Positions 10,423 through 22,742 of a stretch of DNA of 64,000 nucleotides are shown one piece after another. Positions within the stretch are counted from its first letter, which is position 1. Each line of letters starts with the position of its first letter. The DNA is from Irpex lacteus (lineage: Eukaryota > Basidiomycota > Agaricomycetes > Polyporales > Irpicaceae), in NCBI GenBank assembly GCA_001986395.2, contig MQVO02000022.1:480347-544346 (forward strand), written 5' to 3'. A model generated the notes under the pieces. That model was not told the origin of the DNA. It was given only the letters and a program-made list of their open reading frames with translations, and did not search any database. The position numbers and the translations under genes are program-made.

Positions 10423-12622
10423 ATGTCTAATCCTCAAGTGCTCATAGTATGTGCTCGTGACAAATAATTATAGCCTTATCTCACATATAATAGGCTGGTG
10501 CAGGTCCTGCTGGGCTCATAATGGCCCTTTACCTTGTCCAGAGCGGTATCAAACCACGTGTCATCGACAAGGCCGCTGACCATCGTATTGGGTCTCGCGG
10601 ATTTGGTATTCAGGCGAGTACACCTATAAATAAAGCAAAGTACTGCTTGATCATATTTCTCACTTCATCGTCTACCACAGCCACGCACATTTGAGCTGTT
10701 CCACTTCCTAGGGCTAGTCGAGGATGTATTGAAGGCTGCCATGCCGGTTCCTACCATGCGCGCCTACAAACTTCCAGGGGGACAGAGCCTGTAAAAACGT
10801 GGGATATGTATGAAAAGAATGAGGGAACGTGGCCAGATCGCCCATACGTAAGTCAAATGAGGGACGTCAAGATCCTAGCTCACATATACCAATCCTTTCT
10901 CCAGCCGAATGGAGCATGCCTTAGCCAAAGCACTCTCGAAGAAGTCATGCGCAAGCATTTAGCAAGGTATGATATCGATATCGAGCTCAACCATGAGCTT
11001 GTCGGTCTGGAGCAGACTCGCGAGAGCGTAACGGCCATTATCGTTAATCACTCGTCTGGGGCTTGCGAAACTGTCGACTTCCCGTATGTTATCGGCGCTG
11101 ATGGGGCTAAAGGTGAGTCTCTGATTTTGTCTATGTTCAGTGCGTTCATCCTTTTTCGCAGGATCGAGTAGGAAGCTATTAGGGCTCACTTTCGAGGGGG
11201 AGACTCGCGATGCGGATAGTATGCTATGGGCAGACGTGGAGATACAAGGACTCACTAGTGATGTGAGTGCTCATCACGACTGGCACTTCATCATGATGTG
11301 CTAAATATTACAATCGTAGTTCTGGCATTGTTGGGGAAAACCTGGCCAATTCACGTCAGTGAAATTGAGTAATCCTCTCTCGACACAACATTCAACCACA
11401 CTTACCTTTTAGCATCATGGCTCGGCCGCTTGACGCTTCCGCGGATAATCACCAGTTTGGGGTCGGTGTCGTTGGGCACAATTTTGACGTCTCCGGACTC
11501 ACGGAGCCGGAGAAATTGCAAGAGTTCATCATCAATGAGACAGGCCGCTCTGATCTCGATTTTGGTCAGTTCAGTTGGATATCTTACTTTAGGTACGAGT
11601 GTCCCGGAATTGCGTGCCTCTGTATTGTATAGCTGCTTACCATGGATTAGACCTAACATGCGCGTGGTCAACAAGTTTCATGTGGGACGAGTATTCTTGG
11701 TTGGAGGTATTGATTCATGTTTCCTTGAGCTAGTGTTGTATTAAACAGTACTGGGGTAGATGCTGCACATGTGCATCCACCTACGGGCGGGCAGGGCATG
11801 AATTGTAGTATTCAGGACTCTGTAAGCTTCAGATTATGTCTACCGCTCATAAAACTAATTCTCCTGTCTGCTCACTGCCAGTCAAATCTGGCCTGGAAAC
11901 TAGCCCTAGTGCTGAAAGGAAGATCTCCCCCCTCCCTTCTCTCGACTTACGATACCGAACGCCTGCCAGTGACCACACAGATGCTTCATGCAACAACACA
12001 GCTCTATACGCACGTCGTCGCGAAAGAAAGCCAATCGGTCACTTCTGAACCGGAGGTGAGAGACAGCGGGAAGGAGTCTGGATGGTTCCGATGGCGCAAC
12101 AATGCTTTGTTTCTCTTCGGTGTCAACTACAGGTTTAGTGGCCTTGTTTTAGAGGAGCGCGACACTCACCCACAAGACCATGAAACCGCTCGTGCCCGTG
12201 CGTATCAAGGGTACGAAAACATGCCATCAGTACTACGCGCTGGCGACCGCGCACCTGACGCACCTGTGTTGGTATCCACCATAGATGGACATTCTACATC
12301 TCTCTTCGCCTTGCTTCGGCCTTACCTCCACACAATCGTCGTCTTTCCTGGCGAAAATCACCCCACGGACGAATTTCTCGCCGTCTGTGGCGAATACCCC
12401 TCTGAAATCGTTCAGACCATTGTTGTCTCGGTTGTCTCGGTTGTCTCGGTTGATGGTCTGAACGTACCAGGTTTCGTGGATCAAAACGGGCACGCCCGTC
12501 GGGCGTATCGTGCGCGCGCTGATGGAACGGATATCGTGATCATTCGACCTGACGGCTTCATCGGAGCAATTGTTTGTGACGCGAATGGCTTGACTCGGTA
12601 CTTCTCCAAGATCTTACACTAG
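10423..12622 (+). CDS. FAD-dependent monooxygenase, phenol 2-monooxygenase/PheA-like (copy 1), one frameshift
   Basis: Aromatic-ring hydroxylase family with an FAD_binding_3 domain and a C-terminal thioredoxin-like domain. Ten exons: 10423-10446, 10494-10613, 10681-10847, 10905-11112, 11162-11262, 11320-11354, 11413-11592, 11651-11706, 11760-11821 and 11882-12622; about 564 residues. Motifs: the dinucleotide-binding GAGPAGL at the N-terminus, GSRGFGIQPRTFELF, WPDRPYPNGACLSQ, VIGADGAK, and the FAD-ribityl motif GDAAHVHPPTGGQGMN. The C-terminal domain shows RAGDRAPDAPVL, LHTIVVFPG, DIVIIRPDGFIGAI. Intron 2 starts with GC (10614) where the paralogue has GT. A base is missing from the G-run at 10777-10781; exon 3 is 167 nt here but 168 nt in copy 2, and the frame breaks between KLPGG and EPVKTWD. 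Cytosolic; the aromatic substrate is unknown. Confidence 0.88.
12423..12449 (+). repeat. Coding 9-bp tandem repeat, three copies
   Basis: TTGTCTCGG repeated three times in frame in copy 1 of the FAD monooxygenase. It adds VSVVSVVSV at the end of the strand IVQTIVVS. The paralogue has an unrelated short loop (LISDGSAKNF) at this place. Confidence 0.85.
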
Positions 12623-12996
12623 GTTTTTCACGATAGGTGATGAAGCTTCATCGATGAAGAACTGCAGTTTGTGCGACGCAGACTGTAACTTTTCTATGCT
12701 TTATTCATGTCCTTGCATCAGCACTTCAGCGTCGAATCATCGCCATACGCGAACAAAGGACATACTCCGCAGGCGTTTGTTTCGCCTCTCATGAAAACAG
12801 AAGGTACTCATCCTGATCTACAGGAAGACTTGTTGCATCGCAGCTTCGTAGTATTCTGCTGTCCGGCCTCACACGGATGTGCCTTAACAATGCGCAGTCA
12901 ATTTTCAAAGGTCAATGCACTCATCAGCGGAGCACTGTCATTGATCGAACTGTTTATGCTGCTCTACGATACACGAACGCAAACGCTGGTTCGCAA

Positions 12997-13003
12997 GTAT
13001 AAA
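12997..13003 (+). promoter_or_regulatory. TATA box of the second FAD monooxygenase
   Basis: TATAAAG about 74-80 bp before the ATG at 13077. The rest of the 454-bp gap between the two paralogues (12623-13076) shows no gene. Confidence 0.45.
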
Positions 13004-13076
13004 GACTGATCACTTTGGGCTCACTTGCTGTCAAACATTCCTACTAGGGTAGCTCCCCAATTATTGCTATCTGACT

Positions 13077-15270
13077 ATGTCTACTCCTCAAGTGCTGATA
13101 GTACGTACTATTCTTCGTATCGTTGCATCGATGCCCGCTTATAGTTCTCATAGGTAGGTGCCGGCCCTGCAGGCCTCGTCATGGCTCTGTCCCTCGCTCA
13201 AAACGGAATACCTTTCCGTATCATCGAGAAGGCAACCACTTATCATACAGGCTCTCGCGGATTCGGTTTGCAGGTAATCGTCGAGCTCCAGTCATTTTCT
13301 ACCATCTTTCACTAAATGATACACACTATTGCTACTAGCCCCGCACCTTTGAGCTCTTTCAAGCCTTAGGCTTCGTCGAGGACGTTCAAAAAGTGGCCAC
13401 TAAGATTCCTACTATGCGCGCTTATAAGCTTCCGGGCGGCATAGAGCCAGTCAAAACCTGGGACTTGTTTGAGAGGGTTGAAAAACCGTGGCCAGATCGT
13501 CCATACGTATGTGTTGTAATTGATTTCAAAATTGGCTGATTTGACTATACTTGATAGCCAAATGGAGCCTGCCTCAGCCAAACCGTCTTAGAGGACATAA
13601 TGCGCAAACACCTCGCTAAGTACGGCGTCAATATCGAGCTTGGCCACGAGCTTGTTGCTCTGGAGCACACCTCGGATGGTGTGAAGGCCACCATCCTCGA
13701 TCACTTGTCGGAAAGAGAGACATCATACGCTTTGATTATCTGGTTGGTGCCGATGGTGCAAGAGGTATATCTGATACAATGTTGGCCTTTTCATGATGAC
13801 CCGCTCATACGGAAGAAGGGCATACAAGGAAACTTCTTGGACTTACATTCGAGGGAGAGACTCGCGAAAGTGATAACATGGTATGGGCAGACTTTGAGAT
13901 ACGTGGGCTCAGCGAGGAGGTACGATTCAAGTTGCATTCTTTTTTCGTCAATGTATGGACTGAACTATCAAATCAGTTTTGGCACTTCTGGGGAAATCCG
14001 GGTGAATTGACGTTCGTAATAGTCATTCTGACTTTCATGGATTATGTTGAGCCTTATCATACAGCATCGTGGCCCGACCATTACCGTCCCTCCCAGGAAA
14101 TAACCAATTTGCAGTGGCTATTATGGGGCCTGGCTTGGACCTTGCGGAACTAACGCGGCCAGAGAAGATAATCGATTTCTTTGTACGACACACTGGTCGC
14201 AATGACCTTCAATTCGGGGAATTCACCTGGATCTCTACTTTTAGGTACGTTGCCTCGCTATTTAAGCTCATTATTAGGATACGATGTTATGTTTGTTTGT
14301 GTCAGACCAAACATCAGGATTGTCAGCAAGTTCCAGGATGGTCGCTGCTTTGTTGTCGGAGGTCAGTTTGTCAGCCATATATATCAAGAGCATTTAACTG
14401 ATGGCGTAAGAACAGATGCAGCTCATGTACATCCGCCAACTGGTGGTCAGGGCTTGAACTGTGGAATACAGGATTCAGTAAGCATTAAATTCGTTTCAGA
14501 CCAATGAATGCTACTTACGACACTTGGTTTAGTTCAACCTGGCCTGGAAGTTGGCTCTGGTACTCAAAGGCCAAGCATTCCCAGACCTGCTTTCATCCTA
14601 CAACGACGAACGCCTCCCTGTCATTACCCAGATGCTCTATGCTACCACCCAGCTCTACAGTCATGGTGTAACGAAGGAGATGGGGCCTTTGCCTGAACCT
14701 CCAGAACCAAAGTCGGACGACAGCAAGTCCTCAGGTTGGTTCCGCTGGCGCAACAACGCCCTATTCTTGTTCGGTATCAACTATCGGTTTAGTACTCTAG
14801 TCGTGGACGAACGCGATACGCAACCTCTAGATAATCAAGTTGCTCGCGCCCGGGCCTACGAGGGGTATGATGGTGCTCCTGTTAGGGCAGGAGATCGTGC
14901 GCCCGAGGCACCTGGGTTTAGTCCACCTCGATGGAACCGAGACGTCTCTCTTCAAATTGTTCAAGACCAACCTACACACCATCCTTGTCTTCTCCGCCGC
15001 CAATAGAGAGCAGGTCGTCAACGAAATTCTCCATGCCTCCGAAGGCTATCCAGGCGATATAGTGCAAACTATCCTCATCTCTGATGGGTCGGCGAAGAAC
15101 TTCGAGGTCCCTACTTTCATCGACCGCGACGGGTATGCTCGAGATGCTTATAGCGTACGCGAAATGAGGTAGATGTTGTCGTCGCACGCCCTGATGGAAT
15201 CATTGGTGCAATTGCTGTGGATGCGAGTGGACTGGCACGTTACTTTTCCAAGGTCTTAAACACAGTGTGA
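13077..15270 (+). CDS. FAD-dependent monooxygenase, phenol 2-monooxygenase/PheA-like (copy 2), three frameshifts
   Basis: Tandem paralogue of the upstream gene in the same direction, with the same intron positions and matching early exon lengths (24, 120, 168 nt). Motifs: VGAGPAGLVMALSLAQNG, GSRGFGLQPRTFELFQ, WPDRPYPNGACLSQ, YLVGADGAR, TRKLLGLTFEGETRES, GDAAHVHPPTGGQGLN, GWFRWRNNALFLFG and the thioredoxin-like C-terminus (RAGDRAPEAPG, LHTILVFSAANRE, VVVARPDGIIGAIAVD). Frame is lost at three places: one base missing near 13716-13725, one extra T in GGGTTT at 14914-14919, and one base missing near 15162-15168. Each break falls inside conserved sequence that resumes one frame over. This is either a decaying duplicate or, given indels elsewhere, sequencing error. 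FAD-binding and substrate domains are otherwise all present. Confidence 0.85.
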
Positions 15271-15414
15271 TTCGTGCTGCTCCTGGAAGTTATCCTATCC
15301 TTGACACGCAAATATATGTATTACAGGGATGTCCGGTAGCACAATTAGCATCTATCGATACAGAATAGTTGGGGACGGATCAATGGTAAGACTTGTGAGT
15401 AGCGCGAGGTACAA

Positions 15415-18400
15415 TCATATGTGAAGCGGTGGCGGCTCCTCCAAACCGAGATCCAATCCCGCGAGCTCGTCTTTATAAAACTGAGTCAGGCCGTCGATGT
15501 CAGAACAAGCTTTCTGCAGCTGTTGTCGGACTGCCTCCGCAGCTGAATCAGATCTTAGGTGTTTGGATGCTGGGCCAAGCTTGCCTGGAGCCAGTAGTCT
15601 GTTGGTCAAGAATAAAAAACCTTCTTTGCCACCGAGGACCTGCACGAATGCGACGCCCGACCGGTGGACCCACTGGGAATACTTGAAAGGCGCTCTGCGG
15701 TACGAGTACACCACATCAACCTGGTTGGAGTAAGAGCGACTTGCTTCGATGTCAAGAATGTATCCGAGCTTCCGTAGGAGCATACTTTCGAAGTAATGCG
15801 CAACCTGAGTCCCTTCATTCACTCGACTCTGCAAGTCGGGGACCGTCGGTGGTTCCAAGGCAAGAGGGATTGGGAAACAGGACTGGAAAGGGTTACGCTC
15901 CCGAATGTCACTAATCTGCGTGACATACGCCTCAACCAGTCGGAGACCATATTTTCAATTGCCCGACTCCATTGTCGGAGAAGATCGTCAATGCAACGAG
16001 CGGTTGTGCCGATCCATTGCAATTCAAAATGAAAGCAGGTTGACGCGTTATGAATGATGTCGTGATGAAGCATAACTGATTCGGCTTGATCACTCCTCTG
16101 GCGATAGATGAGCATAGTAATGAGTCTCATTTTTGGCTTCGTACCTTGTTGGGGTCGACATCTATGATCATTGACTGGCTAAGGATGAGCTTCTTCCTCT
16201 GCTTCTTGGATATCGGGGATCGACTGTGGCCGCCGGATCGCAAGAGATGCTCCTCTCCCGCCACATGCTTATTGGACCTGAACCAACGAGGAGTCATCGC
16301 TACAAGGTATTCTCCACGTAGAACATAGAAGTAGTGACTATGGGTGTGATGAGCCTTACATGGACATGATAGTTCGGCTGTCAGCTGATACTCACCCGTC
16401 TAAAAACCCGTGTTTACCTCGACAATGTTCGAAGAGACCTTGGTCTTGAAGCCTTGCTCCCCACTCAGTAGCCTGCTCTCTAGTAGACACATCTCGGAAC
16501 TCCCGCACGATCCAAGATACTAGATCAGAGCCGGTGAACGCATTTATGTACGTCCGCCCATGCCATTTGCGATCCTTCATGGGTACACCGTCGTCCTCTC
16601 GCATTGCTTTCGCAATTACAGCGAGGGGAGTGTCGGCGATATCCTTCTCGCTTCTCGCCTTCTTCTTCAATGGCCCCGCGGCGTGGATATCATCCAGCTG
16701 AGACACGACTGTTTCGTCTAGAACACATTGCGTGGGACCCAGATCGGTGAAGACAAAGCGGACGGGGGGATGCTGTTTCCCCTTCTCGTCGGGAGGAACC
16801 CATCGAACCTTGGAAAACTGCTCGGCCAGTTTCTCCATTCCTAGCAAACGAATTTCCTCGTCGTCAAGTTTTTCTCCTAATGGTCCCGTCGTCGTCAAAG
16901 GGGCATCGTCAGTGGGGATAACAACGAAACGTGTTCTCCAATAGCGCAGAGCATCGTTCAACTGGGTCTCGTACCCCGCGACAAGCATGTCAAGTCTATT
17001 TAATGTGTCAGCGTCCTGGATTGAATACAGTGGTGAGCGCGTACCGATTCCAACCGTAGCCTTCGAGACCATGCGGTTTGAAAGAAGTTGCCAGCTCCGT
17101 GTAGCCGACTCCAAGCTTTGGCCAGATGAGACATTGGTATTCGAAAGGACGTGGTCGAGGCATACGTCGTACATGACGACGTACTTGGATGGTATCGCCT
17201 GTATATGCGATGCGATGGATTTCGTTGCTCATACTAACGTATACCGGGTCGTCAGGAGACTGCAAGACCTCTGGCGCACCAGCTGGCCGAGGTTTTAATT
17301 CGTCAGGGGCGAGGTATGACGATGTCCGCCGGAGAGTAGTCGATGGACTGTCTGTTTCTGACGCAACGTTTTGTGGTTTAGAGGGTCGTATCACAAGCTG
17401 GAAGCCCTGCGCAAGTCGCAACGCTACCATAGCACGCATAACCACTAAAGCCCAGGCCCGTCGGACTGTTTCTGGATGATGACTGGAGACCGTCGGTGGG
17501 CGGACAAGGAATGATCGCATCTCGGGCGGGTCCACGACGAAGTCATAGGGGAAAAGATCGTATTTTGTGTCGAGTTCAGAAGGGGACGGGAAGTATTCAA
17601 CTGTAAGCGGGAGACATCCGGGAGAGATCATAGCTTTCCACTTGATGTCATGTTTCGATAAAGGTTCAGGGAATATATGCTGCCACCGACTTGCGAGGTA
17701 CGCAACGTTCGATGGAACAGCTGCAAGAGGTCGTAGAGGATTTGTGCGAAGAACTGGGGAAGAGGAGGAGCCGATCATTGACATGTAGGAGCTGTGATTT
17801 CCGCTACGTCTTTTGCCACCGATTGTTTGTTCCGAGCCTTCACGGGGTGGTGTGTTCAGAGGAGAGTGCCTCGTGAGGGAACCACGGTGCGTAAACAAGA
17901 CCTCTTCGTCTAAATTTCGCCCTGAGCCGCCCGCACGAGCTCTAACAGTAGCATTACTGATATACATTGGTTTAGGAGTGCGCTCAGGCAGAGACTCTTG
18001 GGGCGCAGCGGGTATAGTCTTGCCCTTCGAGCCAGACGCCGATGATATGGGGGCTTCGGTGGCCTGAGGGCTTGTGACACCTTCAGCAGATACGGCGGAG
18101 GTTTCAGGAAGACTGGGTCCACTTCTGGCAAATGTGTTCCAGAACCATGAAGGGGTAAACTTTGATGCGCCTTTGAGCAGCGGTCTAGTTGTGCTCGAGC
18201 TACGCGAGCCCTCTCCTACGATCGTCGTCGACCCGGCCTTGGAAGAGTTCGAGATAGTCGAACGACCGGAGCGCATGGAGGACTGCGAGGGAGATGTACT
18301 CAGGGCATCTGATGGCCCCGCTGTCAATAATGGTTGGATTGGCTTTACATCAGGAGACAGCTCTTCTGCTGGTGGGAGGTGAGAGATGATACGACGAGGA

Positions 18401-20475
18401 GTCTCCTCAATGACAGGAACACGAGGTGTAGCCGACTCCATAGTGCGAACAGATGTTGAGCGCTTGAGACTCTCGAGACCGGATCGTAAGGAACCCGCAG
18501 ATGAAGCCAGAGAGTTTCTAGTGCTGTGTGGTTTCACAGGTTCCACACTTACTTCCGAAAATATGTCCATGTCGAATTTATCCGCCTCCGCTTTGGTAAG
18601 AAGGTGAACCTTATGCGAGTGAGAGTCAGCCGACGAGTATATGTCCAAAGACGATTCGGGATCGGGTAGGAAGGGAAGTTCGATGCCTGACAAAACATCG
18701 TGATCTAGGAGGCCCAACATCTCTATCTCGTGCATCTTCGCTCTGGCAACGAATCTACGGGGATATATTTGAGTATGAGGCCAGGAGCGTAAAACATTGT
18801 GGAGCCTTACCTGTCTTGCCGGAAAGGCAAGTCCATCTGCTTATCCCAGAAAGACACCGACATCCAAAAAGGCTCCCACCAGAAGGTCGTCCGCTTACGA
18901 TCACTCTTATCTCCGTGTTCTTCATCGTCACCCCAAAGTGTATCCATAAGCCGTAGACTGCCAGGTCTGATCACCGTCTCCGGACGGTGAACCGTTTCCA
19001 TCCCAGGAAAGCTGAAGATAGGGCTCTGATGCAGCGGCGGTTTATTGAGCGAGACTAGATCGATGGCGAAACCTTGGTCGAGAATTCGAGTAGTGGTAAG
19101 ACGCAATAATTGTTTGGAAACACGGTAGTAACCAGTGCCTGGCGTGATGATGATAGTAGCAGATCCAGTAAGGGACAGAGAACGGTCGATGTAGTGAGTC
19201 TCCATCGGATTAAAACTGAGATTCAGGGCTTCTAGAACAGGACCATCGTGAGCATAGGATATCCGGCCCACCAAACGAACATTGTCCGGAGTCTCAAGCG
19301 ACGAAGTAACGCCAGCCCTGTGATAGTGGTGGGCGAGGAGAATATCCCGTTGGAAAGCCCAGAATGAGTCCTTCAGGGTGATGAGGGTTGGTTTCCAGTC
19401 GTGGATAATTTCCAAGTCCGTAATAACCTTAAAGAAGTCTTTATACCATCTTGAATCTTCGTCTCGCCTGAGAGGGCCCGCAGCATAATCAACTTCCGAC
19501 TCGTCGTAAAAGACCCGAGAGATGAGTACAATGGTGACGATGTGGGTAGTCCCTGCATCTCGCCACTTCGTGAATAATGCCGGTAGAAACGAGTGGACTA
19601 TCTTCTCGTTGTAGCGTTCACCGTCTCCGGCAAATTCCCACAGCTCGCGGCATACTTGAATGAACAGCGTAGCTTTTGCTGACAACGAGCGGTAAACCAT
19701 CTTCGTCTTGGAAGTAATGTATGCCGTGGACGTCTTAAACGCGCCCAAAGCTATTTAGCTGCGAAGCCCAGGAGACAGAGAAGTTGCTCACCTTCTTTCC
19801 AGCAACGTAGATAGAATGCACTTTAACTACGGCCGCGCCAATGAACGTAACTTCCTGATCGACGAAGACGCATTGTCCTACAAGGTTCTTGTCGAGTCGC
19901 CACATTTCATTGCGCCCCAGATATTGATCTTGAAAGGTGAATTCGACAAAGTCTGCTGACCAATCGTCCTTGGAGACCTGGCAGAGGATTAGTAGAGAAT
20001 GGGGGCAAGATAAGGAAACCCGTGTGTACTTTAGTCAACGTCACCTCTCCATTGTTCCTCAAGCTCAGCTTTTCGGCCATGGGTTTTGGGACAGATACCT
20101 GGGAGAAGAGGTCATTCGGTCTGCACAAAAATCAACAAATAAAGCTACCTGCAGTTGATGTTTGACCGCCTCATCTTTAGGTACGATGAAAAGTAATCCC
20201 GACGTAATATCCCCAGGAGTGGGCGTAGAGATCTGGATAATGTCACCTTCGGCAACGCCTGGCCAATAGGACTGGTTAAGAACAACATTGGGAGAGTCTT
20301 TAACATCGTGAACCCATGTTGTTAAAGCTTTGAAATCACCGCGTTTCAGCGGAGGAGCGAGCGGAGCAGGCTGCACGGGTGCCGCATGCTTCAAGTTGAA
20401 GTGCGACTGCACCGTATTCGAACGCTTTCTTCCTGTTTGTGGAGGTTGCTGTGACTCGGGTCGAGAGCTAGGCAT
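15415..20475 (-). CDS. IML1: Iml1/DEPDC5 homologue, GATOR1 (SEACIT) subunit, one frameshift
   Basis: Vacuole/lysosome-associated subunit of the GATOR1 complex, the GAP complex that restrains TORC1 under amino-acid starvation. Eight minus-strand exons: 20475-20149, 20098-20030, 19977-19792, 19733-18811, 18754-17045, 16995-16396, 16337-16145 and 16097-15415; about 1563 residues, close to yeast Iml1. Recognisable blocks in order: VSVPKPMAEKLSLRNNGEVT, FQDQYLGRNEMWRL, TAYITSKTK, MHEIEMLGLLDHDVLS, a long Ser-rich insert, FEYQCLIWPKLGVGYTE, YGWNRLDMLVAGYE, the DEP domain (INAFTGSDLVSWIVREFRDV, HCRGKHGFLDG), then LHHDIIHNASTCFHFELQW and VQVLGGKEGFLFLTNRLL. In the last exon an A-run at 15952-15955 is one base short: exon length 683 instead of 684, with a frame switch before GLRLVEAYV. 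An in-frame ATG also exists at 20490. Confidence 0.92.
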
Positions 20476-20883
20476 TATACAAGTCGACAAGTAGCATAAG
20501 TATCAGAGCTCCTGAGTAGATACAGCAGAGTCAGTAAGTGGTTCAGCTCTAAGATCGGTCCAACCTGAAGTTAGCGCACGTCGGTAACGCGTCGGTGATG
20601 CGCTGTGAGCGCCAATGTCGGAGAACTAGAGACTCGAACCGGGTGAAAACACGACGGTTCAATCAATGTTTCAGTCCTTACATAGTTAACACGTACGGAA
20701 GTCAACTACTCGCATGAACTAACCTCAGTGTCTCATATTTCGCAGTACAGTTGACGGACCCTTTGTGCCATTGTGGGTCATATCCATGCGTTCAGTAAAG
20801 ACCCATAAGCTAAGGATACAAGATGTGTGACTGTTGTACAAACTACTAATATGGTCATGGAGTTAATATCCCTCAGGACAGCT

Positions 20884-22742
20884 TCATCTCAGCTTTGTGC
20901 CCAGCTGCTGGTATTCTCGTTCAATGGTATACATCTCCAAGTCGAACGTCGACGTCGGCGAGGGAGATCGGTCAGTTGATCTGTGGGGGTATGCTGCACG
21001 AGGCGTTGAAGGCGCATAAGAAACGAATGGCGAGGGTGAATGTGTAAGAGGAGAGTCCGAAGTGCTGACCGCAGGTCTCTTTGAGGCTGCAAAAGCCTTG
21101 AGATTAAGTATCATTCGAGATGATACGATGTTGACCATCGCCAAGGCAAAACTAGGAAACAACGCTCAGACTTTGTCGCGTTATACGAAGTCAATACTTA
21201 CTACCGAGCTAACCCATTAAGAGTTTCTGGTGCAAAGGCCCAAACTCTGTACAAATTTGTGAATCAACTAGCTTTAGATGTGACCGAGATGCACTCACAG
21301 AAGACAAAAAGAAGAGCAGACTTGACGCCGTCTTCAGTGATGTTGATAATGAACGAGATACATGCACTCACTAGTCACTGCGACAAAGTATATCGTTCCT
21401 GCCCCTCATACATCAATATGACGGAAAATGATTAAGATGGATTTATCTCACCATCACGATACAAAATAACCGTCAAGTCGCTGAAGGATTGCCCGCTGTC
21501 CAAGGAGAGCAGAGCGACTAGAGTGAGCAGGAAAAGGAGCGACTCGAATATAACTCTGAAAGGACGGTCAGTCATTTCCACATGACAGTAAGAAGTCCGA
21601 GCGTACGTTGGTAGCCACACAAGCCAAATATACGATGGCATCTACAACAAATCGTTTCAGTCCTCAAAGATTCATATAGAATGCAAGAGAACTCACTGTA
21701 CCAACACAGGCATGATGCACAGGTTGTATGTCAGCTTTGTGGACTAGCAGTGAGTGTTATCAAAGACAAAGATGCAGGCAAAGAGAAATAACGCACAAAT
21801 CACCGGAATGCCAGACCAGACAATGAACGCCACCGTGCTGAAAAAGTACAAACTCCCAGAAATCCAAAGAACACGTCGGATCCAGGCGCGGCCGCTATGT
21901 AGGGCGTATACCCTTATCGACACGATGGCTGAGATCACGCATGAGATCGGCATTCAATAGAGGACAGAGAAAGCATACCGTGGATGGACATGAAAGACGC
22001 AAGCGTGAGCACGCTTTGGGTGGCCGTCCATATTCGGCAGAACTAGGGAGTAAAAAATGAGCGCAAGCACGGATCGATATAGGCAAATACGCACTGTGAC
22101 CGAATCCGCAGCCACGCCGGAGAGCTCTGAGTATTGACTGAGTTCGCATTCGATTAAAGTATAGCTTCCAGCTCACCATATGTGTCAACAATGAGCATAA
22201 GGGGTCTACGAAAAAATATGAACAAAACCGCGCTGGGCTAATTCTTCAAGAGTGTTGCTTACACAATATATCTGTTCTGCAGCCAAATTGGGGTATGAGG
22301 CTTAGAACACATGTCGGTTATGCAGGGCACGCACCAGCAGAAATATAACCGAAACAAATCCCGTCCGTGCTCGCCATATCAGGTCTATCTGTTTCTCTAT
22401 GAATTACGTCCATTCTCCTGACAAAGGAACAAGTTCATACCTCGCTATCGAGCTGGACGGGCTTGAGTCAGCAGATATGTCACAGAAAAAGTAGGAGTAC
22501 TCACTGTTAGAAGGTGGTCGTAAAGCAGAGCTGTAAGGCCAACGACTGTAGTACACGATGTAGTGTAAGATTGAGTTCAAAAGCAAGAAGGGGATATGTC
22601 ACGTACTAGCTAAAGCCCTACACCATGGAACACGAGTCGATCAACACGTGTTTTGAGCGTGTAAGAACACGTTCACTCACTTGACAGCGGCTCCATGTAA
22701 AACGACAGTCTCGTAGGAAAGCGGGATGTCGAGCGAAGACAT
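20884..22742 (-). CDS. DUF6533-type multi-pass membrane protein with micro-exons
   Basis: Basidiomycete-specific seven-TM-like family of unknown function. I join about 17 exons from the ATG at 22742 to the TGA at 20884, all in frame. The diagnostic N-terminal DUF6533 block is split over tiny exons: HGAAVKALAIVGLTALLYDH, then LDSE, IDLIWRARTGFVSVIFLLNR and PLMLIVDTY. Exon 2 is 11 nt (22617-22607) and exon 4 is 12 nt (22452-22441). Hydrophobic segments continue with SVLTLASFMSI, the pre-TM motif SIRVYALHSGRAWIRRVLW, YFFSTVAFIVW, VIFESLLFLLTLVALL, GTIYFVAVT and WAFAPETLNG. The cytosolic tail is Ser/Pro-rich (SDSPLTHSPSPFVSY) and ends MYTIEREYQQLGTKLR. Exact borders of the two or three exons around 21200-21700 have alternatives. 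Family call is strong; function is not known. Confidence 0.85.

Noticed and set aside
16086..18607. Several plus-strand frames antisense to IML1
   Set aside because: They are shadows of the long IML1 exons with no independent support.
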